Shown in pieces: positions 35,764-46,918 of a stretch of 64,000 nt of DNA. Origin of the DNA: Diphasiastrum complanatum. Lineage: Eukaryota; Streptophyta; Lycopodiopsida; Lycopodiales; Lycopodiaceae. Where the stretch lies: the NCBI GenBank assembly GCA_029204225.1, contig CM055093.1, positions 23,107,912-23,171,911 of the forward strand. Reading direction: 5' to 3'. A model generated the notes under the pieces. The model saw only the letters and a list, made by a program, of their open reading frames with translations, searched no databases and was not told where the DNA came from. Made by a program: the position numbers and the translations under genes. The first letter of the stretch is position 1, and each line of letters starts with the position of its first letter.

Positions 35764-38700
35764 TTCAGTAATTTAATGTCGTTCAATCCACATGCAAGCA
35801 ACAATTCATTATCACAGGCAGATTACAACAACATGCAAATGGAAATCGATATGCTGCCGGAAAAGAGATTGTACATGCATTAAGATTTAGTGACATGCAT
35901 TTAGATTTAGTAACATGCAATGAAGAAAAACACAGCATCGAGGGAGGAGTGGGCGCCCTCCCCAAATTTGGGACTTGATTACAAGAAATGGCAATACCTT
36001 GTCCTACCAAATACTCAAGTTAGAGAAGGTGCAAGTTCAATGAACCTAGTCACATAATGGCCTTGGGCCCTTAACTTGAAACTCACATTGTTTGCTAATT
36101 TTTATTACATAGGTTGTTAATGGTCCTAGTCCTCGGCCCATAATTAGACCTTGGTGAAAGCTTTGAACTGCCATTCCTTCATGTATTGCCCGACCATTTT
36201 TGTAGCCCACTTGATGTGTCTCTCGGCTCACACACAAGCCTCACACTGTCAGCTGGCCTATTTCAGTCCATGTACATAGCTCGCCAAATGCAGATGGTGT
36301 GTGATCTCCCTTAGTGGAAGCGTCCTTCCCCGACCCATGGCATGCAGAGTGGTCCACCCTATGTACTAGGCCAAATCTCACTAGACGAGGATTTCTCTGG
36401 GCGATGACAACCCTTGTACATGTGCAACAATAAATTTGTAACTTGATTGCTTGTATCTGAAAGTAAGGAAAAAGCATTGGTAATTAATATTGCTTAGAGA
36501 ATTGAAAATAGTATTAAGAAAATGAGAAGGTTACACTTCCTCCCCCCTAATTTAATTGTCTTCAATTACAAAAGCATCATGATATAACTTTTTAAGGTGA
36601 GGATACTAAACAAAATAGTCCCGATGCATCCACTTCGCATCTGAAGTAGGATAGTTCTTAAATTTAAGAAGATAGTGAAAAATCTTCTTGCCATCCTTGC
36701 TTTTCTTGATTCGATGAAATAAAAAAAAATGCATGTCTTCCCTTATCTTCACTATGCATTAATTGTTGCTTCTCATCGGCAAATAAAAGATAAGTTTCCA
36801 TACCTCCCTTGATTGCCTTGTTGATCTGAATATGGTTAAGCAAGGGAAAAGTCTCACCGTTGCGATTAGCCTTGATTTTTAGCTCTCAGGTGTTCAAAGG
36901 TTCCTGAACCATCATCTAGTAAAAAGAAAGCGTGCTTATGATTTATTTGTCCCCAAACCTTGATAAGATCTTGGCTGGAGGATTCTCTTGCTTTAACATG
37001 AACTTCCACCTCATTTCGTTTCTCATCTTTATTCCTTTTGTTATGGATGCAATCATGCCCTTTTTCACCACAAATGAAACAGTTTCCTTCCTTTTTGTAA
37101 ATTTCTTTTTCCTCTTTGGAAAGTTGTTTGAACTTTTTCTTTTTCTCCCCCCCATTTCCTCTGAGAGTCTTTTTTTATTCGTTTCCTCTTTCCTGCTTTT
37201 CCCCCTTAACAACTTTTTTTCAACTTTTTCAGCTAAAGCAATAATATCCTCTAAAGATTGAGGGTTTCCAATGTTTACCTCATCTTGAATCGAATACCTC
37301 AAGCCTGCGAAGAATTTGTATTGTTGTTCTTTTGGGTCCTTTCGTTCAAAAGTCTAGACTTGGAGAAGGATTCTCCAAAAACGGTCCACATATTGCTTTA
37401 TTGTTTCTTTGAAATTGTTGGAATATGTCCCACTTGACAAGAATGTCCCTTGCAAAATCTTTGGGTAGGAAATGACTCTTTATTTGCCATTTGAACGTAG
37501 CCCAAGTCTTCGCAGCTTCATGATTTGACTGCATGGTAGCCCACCAAAAGGCTCAGTTCTCAAATTGAAGGGAGGCGAAACAAATGCGCGCCTTCTCGAT
37601 ATAGTCCTCATCTTCAAAGGTGCCCAGGTCTCGAATCCAGGATAGAAGTCGATTTGGTTCTTCACTTTCGTCATATTTATTGAGACGGATGAGTTTGTTG
37701 GCAGCTTTGATGCGGCTTGTCTGTGCTATCCTTTTCGGAGACATGCTGCGGGATGATGAGGTAGAATTGCTAGAGGATGAAGAAGAAGAAAACCGATGCC
37801 ATGAAGCTCATTTGCGTCAATGGTACTTGCTGGAGGAAGCGACCACCTGCCTCAATCCTTTTGTCTTGGAATTGCTGGCCTCCAACATACGAATGTGTGA
37901 CTGCACCTTCTCCAAAAGTTCTTGTGATTCCTTCAACTGTTTCCGCAGGTCATTATTGCTGTCTGTTGAAATGGAATTTCCAGATTTTCCTTCTGCTGTG
38001 GAATGCTCCATGTTGTAGGCAGAATTTTGAAAATTTGGCAAGGTCCCCAAGCGTGTAGCAAATTATTTTTTCAGCAAAGGTCAGTTACGGACTACAGGAT
38101 ACAGGCCTACTGGGCTACTCTGCATATATTCCGCAGGCCTCTTTACATTTACAGTTGGTTATGTATATTTCTGGTTACGCATTTTATATTAGTCATGTAT
38201 AGGCCCCAGAGCCTTTTTATATGCTTATGACCTGCACTGGGTCCTTTTTTATGACATTGACTGGCCTTGGGCCCTTATTATATGGTTATATGTGGAGTGG
38301 GGGCCCGTAGGAGGGCGCACTATTTTCCCTCCACATTTTGCCTCCCTTTACTTTTGAATTCCTATTTTAGGGTTCATTGGTAGGGTATTTATAGGGGCAT
38401 TTGTACACTCATTTTTTAGATTATTGATTGGTATTGCTTGGGCTCTTCGTGGGAGAACCTATTGTCTTGTCTATTGCTTGTAGGGCTTTAGTCTATTGCT
38501 GTCTTTTATGCTTCATTGATTCGACATCTGAGATTTTGATCATAACTTGGTATCAGAGCACTTTCCTGATTGCTGAATTTCAGATCTGATTTTTTGATTG
38601 GGTGCCCATTTTCCTTGCTGATTTTTCTCTCTTTGCTGAGGGCTTTCATCTCTTTGCTTCAGCAACATTCAGCACAGTTTGGAGGAGGACCAACTCCCAT

Positions 38701-41700
38701 CAAAGCATTTTCCTTGGCGGAGCTTTAGCAGATAGTTAGCGGAAGTACTTCCGCTAAATTTGGCGGCCGGAATTTTTTTTTTATTTATTTATTTTTTTGG
38801 GCAGATTATTTCCGGCGCCCAAGTTCCAAATCCTTTTCCCTTTTTTTTTTTTTTTGAATTCTCCATTTGATTCATGGAAAGGATTCTCAACCATCTTTTC
38901 AGCATTGATTGGAGGCTGTCCAGCGCCCTACTTCATCACATTTTTCAGCCATTGTTCCAGCAGAGTTTCAGCCATATTTCAGTTTTGATTGGAGGCTGTC
39001 CATCGCCCTATTTCATCACGTTTTCCACAGATTTCCAGCCATATTTTCAGCATTGATTGGAGGCTGTCCAGCGCCCACTTTCATTCTCCTTGTGGTCACA
39101 TTTTCCAGCCAGCTCTTCGCACACGCTTGGAGCTCTATCGAGAGGTATCTTTGCTGGTTTTTCCTTGATTTCCACACCTTTTCTTGACATTTGTCATTTC
39201 CTTTCTTGCTCTTAGTGTCGTTTGTGTACCTAAAGCGTATTTGGGGTGACGACAAAAGTCCGCTCCCTCCGATATTAACCTTTTCTTACACTCTCTTCAC
39301 TTCCTGCATTCCTTGACCATGGATACTTCCCCTACATCTTCTGAGCCTCGCATACTGTCTTCCACTTACCTTGACGAAGTACGGCATGAATTCCGAGATC
39401 ATCTTAGGGAAGCCATGAGTGATGTACGCACTGATTTACGCCAGGAGTTACGAGAGACGTTCACTGCTCTTTCTGCCCAGATTGCTACACTATCATTACA
39501 GTCCAGTGTTTCTCCACTATCTCCACCTGTTCCCCCACAACGTACATTTCCACCACCCGAGACTCCTTCATCTTCTGGTCCTTTGCCACGAGACTTTAAG
39601 GATAAGGTTCAGCTTACTGTGTATTCTGAGTCATCCGATGGGAATGAACTCGAGAATTGGTATTCTAAGCTTGAGACCTACTTCCTTATGTTTCCTAAGA
39701 TTGACATTCAGCGGATACATTTGGCTGCTTTACATTTGGAGGGCCGTGCTGCTACTTGGTGGCGCATGTTTCGCCAGACGGCTTCACACCCTAGCCTTGC
39801 TAGTTGGACAGAGTTTATGACAACACTCTGCCTAGCGATGATTGATCCTCAGTGGCTTATTCGATAGCGCGACATCTTTCGCAGTTTATCTCACACTGGT
39901 GACTTGGCTGCTTATACGACACGGTTTACAGAGCTTTCCTATCTATTCCCAGATATTTCTACATTGGAGCTCATCTCTCGCTACGTTGCTGGTCTATGAG
40001 GCGCACTCAGGTATGATGTTTCTTCTTTTTTTCCACTCACTCTTTCTCACGCCATCTCCCTTGCTACCGCACTGCAGCACAAGTACTCTCCCATCTCTTC
40101 CTCTGTTTCTCGTCCTTCACGTCCTTTCACACGTCCTATTTTTTCCTCTCCATCCTCTGCTAGTCCCACATCTGTCATTTCAAGTTCGTCCACTCTTCCT
40201 TTTGCACCACGTCCTCCTTTTTCTCCTCGTCCTGTTTTTGTTCGTCGCTACTCACAGCCTGAGATGTCTGAGATCCGTGAGAAGCGCTTATGTTTCAACT
40301 GTAAGAGTCCTGATCATATCGCCCGTGATTGCCGACAACCTGCCACTGCTACTGCCGTCTATTTCCATGATGCTGACATACCTGATGATAGTCCTGATTC
40401 CACCATATGCCTTCATATTCTTGATGATGACCCACCTGTTGATCAGTTTGCCACACCCACTGAGCCTGTTCCTGATCCCCCTGATCTAGCTGTATGCCAT
40501 GCTCAACTTGCTTATGCTACTTGGGCCGGTAAGCCGAGTCTTCGCGTACGTATCATTGGTCGTGAGTTTATTGCCCTTGTTGACACGGGTAGCACTCACT
40601 CGTTTCTCAGCAGTCATATTACTACACGCATTTGTGCTATGCCAATCACTACGCCTCATCCCCTGCATGTTGAGGTTGCCAGTGCACACTCTTTTCCTAG
40701 CACGCAGATGTATCAACAGCTTTCATATCGGATTGGAGACTTCCTTGGTCAGGCAGATTTTCATATCATTCCACTTACACGGTACGATCTTATCCTCGGT
40801 GCTGATTGGTTTGCATCCCTTGGTGCGGTTACAGTAGACCTCTAGCAGCAGACATTGACATTCTCTCATGATGGTACTCAGCATATATTTTTCGGTATTG
40901 ATTCTCAGCAGGACTATCAGCTTATTTCCAGGAAGCAGTTCATACGGAGCCTCCCGAAGGCCCAGTGTGCGGCTATTCTTTCTGTTCAGCCAGTTCAGCC
41001 TATTGCGGATGCACCACCTTTGCCACAGGTATTTTCTGAACTGTTGCGTGAATTTGAGCATGTTTTTAGAGAGCCGACTCAGTTACCACCTTTACGAGAT
41101 GTCAACCACCATATAGACCTTGTTTCCTCTGCATCACCTCCTTCTCGTCCTCCTTTTCGTATGTCTATTGTTGAGCGCGAGGAAGTCCAGCGTCAGGTGT
41201 CTGATTTATTACGTCAAGGCCTTATTGTTCCTAGCCACAGTCCTTTTGGTGCTCCTGTTTTACTTGTTGATAAGAAGGATGGTACTAAACGTCTATGTAT
41301 AGATTATCGTGCTTTAAATAAACTTACTATCCGTAATCAGTACCCTATCCCTCATATGGATGACCTGTTTGACCAGTTAGGCCAAGCCAAGATCTTTTCT
41401 AAACTTGACCTCCGTTCCGGTTATCACCAGATTCGTATGCATCCTCCTGATGAGCACAAGACAGCTTTCCGTACCCACTTCGGTCTGTATGAGTTTCGTG
41501 TCCTTCCTTTTGGTGTTACCAATGGCCCGCCCACTTTTCAGAATGTCATGAATAACATCTTTCGTCCTCTGCTTGGAAAGTGTGTCATTGTTTATTTTGA
41601 CGATATCCTCATTTATAGCATCACTCTCTCTCTTCATGTTCAGCACGTTCGTTCTGTTTTTGTTTTGTTAGTTACTCATCATCTGTATGCTAAACGTTCT

Positions 41701-44700
41701 AAATGTTCTTTTGCTGTTGTACAAATGGAGTTTTTGGGCTTCTTTGTTACTAATGGTACTGTTCGTCTCGACCCTCGTAAGGTCCGTTCTATTCTTTCAT
41801 GGCCTGTGCCTGCTGATGTTCATGATGTTCGTATGTTTCTTGGTCTTGCTATCCATCTTCGTAAACCAGTTGCTCATTTTGCCACTATTGCATCTCCTTT
41901 GCATGCTCTGTTGAAAAAGGAAACTTCGTTTGCTTGGACTCCCACATGTCAGTCAGCTTTTGATACTTTGAAGGTTAAGCTTACCACTGCCCCTGTTTTA
42001 TGTCTTCCAGATTTTTCCCAGCGTTTTGCTGTTGAGACTGATGCTAGTTCCACAGGATTAGGTGCTTTGTTACGTCAGCGTCAGTGTGTTATTGCATATG
42101 AATCCCGTCGTCTTCGTTCGTATGAGCAGCGCTATTCCACTCATGAAAAAGAGTTGCTTGCTATCATTTTTGCTTTAAAGAAGTGGCGTCATTATCTGTA
42201 TCGTGTTCCGTTTGATGTTTTTACTGATCACCAGTCACTTCGTTATTTGTATACACAAAAGGATCTTAGTGATCGTCAGTACCGTTGGCTTCAGTTTTTA
42301 CAGTCCTTTCATTTTGATATATATTATAAGCCTGGTAAAAGTAACGTTTCTGCTGATGCTTTGTCTCGTTTTCCTGCTCTTACTTACAATCTTGTTACGT
42401 TTCCCCACTCTTGGTATGATGATCTTCGTCTTGCTTATGCCACATGTCCAGACTTTCGTGATGTTATGTCGTCTGCCTCTCGTCCTTTCTCTCACCCTCA
42501 CCAGGTTTATTCCATTGTTAATCATTGTTTGTTTCACTATGGTTCGTTATGTATTCCCAGCACTCTCGACATACGTCCACAGCTCCTTCTTGATGCCCAT
42601 TCCTCTCCTGTTGGTGGCCATTTTGGTTTTCAGAAGTCCTTGTTCCGTTTGAAAGAACATTTTTATTGGCCTTCCATGAAGCGTGAGCTTTCCCACCTTA
42701 TTCATACTTGTGATTTTTGCCTTCGTAACAAGTATTCCCGTGAAAAACCTGGCGGTCTCCTTCAAAGTTGGCCTATTCCTTCCCGCTAGTGGACTGATAT
42801 ATCTATGGACTTCATTTTAGGTCTTCCCCGTACTCAGCGTGGTCATGACTCTTGTTTGGTGGTAGTTGATAGGTTTTCTAAACAAGCTCATTTCATACCA
42901 GTCAGACGTACTATTACAGTAGAGCAGTGTGGTCGTATATTTATTTCTGAGATTTTCCGCTTACATGGTCTCCCACGATCTATACTTACTGATCGGGATA
43001 CCAAGTTTACATCAGGTTTTTGGACAGAGCTTATGCGTATCTTGGATGTTAGGATACTTATGGGCACTGCTATTCATTCTTCTACGGATGGTCAGTCTGA
43101 GGTTATTAACCAGGTATTGGAGGATTATTTACGACATTATGTTTCTCCTTCTGGTCGTGATTGGGATCAACATTTATGTTTGGCTGAGTATAGTTATAAC
43201 AGTTCTGTTAGTTCCAGCACAGGTGTTTCTCCTTTCCTGCTTGCTCATGGATTCTCACCAATTCTACCCGGTATACCTGCTCCTCCAGATGATGCACCTG
43301 TTACTATTTCATCTTATCTTTCGAGTGCTCGGGAGATTATTACTAGAGCTACTACTCATTTACAACATATTCAGCAGCGGTACAGGACCATTGTTGATCG
43401 TCATCGGCGCCATGTTGAGTTTGCAGAGGGAGATACTGTTTTTCTCCGGTTACGCTTTGCTCGCCATCGTTTTGTACAGGGTCTTGCTTCTACTGAGAAG
43501 CTTGCGCCGCGCTATTATGGGCCTTTTCAGATTCTTGAGCGCCTCAGTCCAGTTACATATCGTCTTGAGTTACCTGCTACTACTAGGGCTTGTGATATCT
43601 TTCATGTCAGTTTATTACGTGCTGCTATTGAGGATGATGTTCCTCGAGATTCCTCATTTCCTACAGATCTAGAGCTTTTTCCATTCCTGCCAGCTGCTAT
43701 TTTACAGGTGCGCTTATTGCATAGTCGTCGCCATCGGCAGTTTCAGTTTTTGGTCCAGTGGGATGGTCGTCCTATTGAGGAGGCTACTTGGGAGCCCATT
43801 AATGTTTTTTATCATACCCCTGTCCTGGCTGATCAGGCTCGATCACTTGCAGCTACCATTGCTTCTCGGGATGCTCCGGCTTCTCTTGATGTTCCTTTCT
43901 CAGATGGGATATCTTGATGCAGTATTTTTCTCTGGCACTGGTTCTTATCTTATTTTGCCTACATTGGGGGCAATGTTCTTTATAGCCAGGGAGAGTTACG
44001 GACTACAGGATACAGGCCTACTGGGCTACTCTGCATATATTCCGCAGGCCTCTTTACATTTACAGTTGGTTATGTATATTTCTGGTTGCGCATTTTATAT
44101 TAGTCATGTATAGGCCCCAGAGCCTTTTTATATGCTTATGACCTGCATTGGGTCCTTTTTTATGACATTGACTGGCCTTGGGCCCTTATTATATGGTTAT
44201 ATGTGGAGTGGGGGCCCGTAGGAGGGCGCACTATTTTCCCTCCACATTTTGCCTCCCTTTACTTTTGAATTCCTATTTTAGGGTTCATTGGTAGGGTATT
44301 TATAGGGGCATTTGTACACTCATTTTTCAGATTATTGATTGGTATTGCTTGGGCTCTTCGTGGGAGAACCTATTGTCTTGTATATTGCTTGTAGGGCTTT
44401 AGTCTATTGCTGTCTTTTATGCTTCATTTATTCAACACCTGAGATTTGGATCATAACTAGGTCAAGGTGTCTTCAATTTTCTTTCTAGCAAAAGAAATGT
44501 AGTTAGAGAATTGTGCTCATAAACACCTATAGTTGGCAGCGAGGAAAAGAGAGCTAAGAGAAGAAGAAGGACAATGACCCACTTCAATCCGTTTCTCCTT
44601 GTGCTGCATGCAACAACAAAAAAGTTCTACCGTTGATCTATTTTAGCATGGAAACCTACGCTCCGATACCAAATGTGATAGATCCAGGTAGGAAATTAGT

Positions 44701-46864
44701 AATTTAAATGTTATTCAATCCACATGCAAGCGACAATTCACTATTATAGGCAAATTACAACAACATGCAAATGGAAATTGATATGCTACCAGAAAAGACA
44801 TTGCACATGCATTAAGATTTAGTGACATGCATTTAGATTTAGTAGCATGCAACAAAGAAAAACACAGCATTGATGGCGGAAGGGGCGCCCTCCCCAAATC
44901 CAGGACTTGATTTTACAAGAAATGGCAATACATGAAGCCTTGGATCAATCCAGCAATTCTTAGTTATGCAAGCCATTGCTAGTAGAATTTTCCCTCAATC
45001 AACCGTCTATTCCCTCAACATAGCGATTCCTATCAAAAAAAGAAGTTTCTTGAAAATGACAAGATGACACTCCTATTTATGCTAGATCTGCAGCATGGGA
45101 TCTATAAAGACCTTCCTCGAGGATCAACTAGCCAAGCAAGCCGCAACAAAGCAACAAAAGGGGGAGTCGGATGGTGGACAAACCAACCCAACCAAACCTA
45201 GATCTTACGGATCTAGCCCCCAAGCTATGGATCAATCACTCACAAGGGATAGAGGAGTCATACCAACAACATATAGCTATTAGGACCACAATCAAGCATA
45301 CCCTAGTGAGAGCCCAATAGGTATACTTATACCCTCCAAGGCCCATGCACCCACATAGGTTGTTAATGGTCCTAGTCCTTGGCCCATAATTAGACCTTGG
45401 TCAAAGCTTTGAACCGCCATTCCTTCATGTATTGCGCGACCATTCTTGTAGTCCTCCAAATGTGCCTCTCGGCTCACACACAAGCCTCACATTGTCTAGC
45501 TGGCCTCTTTTAGTCTATGTACATAGCTCACCAAATGCAGATGGTGGTGTGTGATTTGCCTTAGTGGAAGCGTCCTTCCCTGACCCATGGCATGCAAAGG
45601 GGTCACCCTATGTACTAGGCCAAGTCTCACTAGACGAGGATTTCCCTGGGCGAGGACAACCCTTGACCTGTTCAACAATAAGTTTGTAACATGATTGCTT
45701 CTTTCTAAAAGTAAGGGAAAAGCATTGGTACTTAATATCGCTGAGTGTGAGTGACTAGATGTATATCAATGGCAAGCTTGCAATGCGAAAGGTCTGAAGA
45801 TCCATCGACGTTGTCTCTAGTGTTGGTGTCTGCATGGTGGAATCTCTGTATTATCCTCTGAGTTGATCTCTGCATTTGTCAAGTTCGAAGTTTAGAAAAA
45901 TAGCAGGTAATTTGCATCTAGGAACTATGAATTCTTATATAGATGACTCTCGCATCATAAATGTTAGACATCTCTGATATTCATATGAAAACAAGGAGTG
46001 AAGTAAAGATATTATTATCTATGTAATAGAAGCACTCTTGACTCAAAATTTGGGTATTTTGGAATGAGAATTAGCAATATCCACACACAATTTATGGGGT
46101 GTGCATCCTGTCTTGAAACATGTATGTTTGAAATTCTTTGATTGCTAATAAAAGTTTGTGTAGTGGCTATATCAACAAATGCTATGAACTCTCTACCTAT
46201 AGCATGTACTTGTAAAAATGCTGTTTGTGGATTCGAGACATCTTCTTTGGACTGTTAAAGCCTTAAATTTTGAAAAAATAACACTTTTGCTGTTCATTAT
46301 TTGTAGGCTTCAAGTTTCAAATTTTATCTTGAAATTCTTCATCAATCAATCGAGCCAAAATATATCGAGCCAAATTTTATAAAAGACCAAAATATATGAG
46401 CCAATCAATTATATAGTTATTGACATCATTCCCTTTAGGCATATATGTTTCTAGAATCTATACATCATCTTTGCAGGAGAGTCCTTTGGCTTAAAGCTTT
46501 GCACTATGTTGAATCACAAACTTCTTGCTCTCTTGTGCGAGATATTAACCGGTAGGATGCTATGATTTATTTTGTAGTTAATGGGTTATTTTGTTTCTTC
46601 TTTTGACAATAGCAATTACAAACATTTGAAACTAAAGCATTTGATTTTAGGAAATGTTCTAAACTCATACTTGAAGACTTTCAACAATCTTTTGCTCTTT
46701 CTTGATAAGAGTTGTAGCTTTTAGATGTCAAACTTTACATAAGAAATCTTTTGCTTGAAATTTTTATTTTTAACCTAGTTCTCCCCTTGTGATTATGCTC
46801 CTATTATTGTAAATCGCCAATTGTAGATCAGGCGAGTAACTATTCCTAGTAGGGCTGGTGTGAA

Positions 46865-46918
<54 letters not shown>

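Larger units (their letters stand above)
38083..44458 (+). mobile_element. Ty3/Gypsy chromovirus with AG...CT LTR ends
   Basis: Two 465-bp LTRs (8 differences by eye) flank a Met-tRNA primer site, a leader with repeats and a single polyprotein frame. The 5-bp direct repeat AGGTC flanks it at 38078-38082 and 44459-44463. This fixes the LTR ends as AGTTAC...ATAACT, a 5-bp inverted repeat AGTTA/TAACT in place of the usual TG...CA. It is inserted in the antisense gag-only element and is the youngest insertion in the window. Confidence 0.94.

Noticed and set aside
38901-39070. CRISPR-like spaced repeats
   Set aside because: Only three imperfect copies with unequal spacing inside a retrotransposon leader, in plant DNA.
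42929-43672. Long Leu-rich plus-strand frame inside the chromovirus
   Set aside because: Shifted-frame shadow of the integrase; composition follows from the T-rich coding strand.
46477-46551. Possible EME1 exon ([17 protein letters not shown]) with AG and GT at its edges
   Set aside because: Length is 75 nt, which breaks phase between exons 5 and 7, and the peptide does not match EME1 at that point. The 58-nt exon at 46943 fits both sequence and phase.
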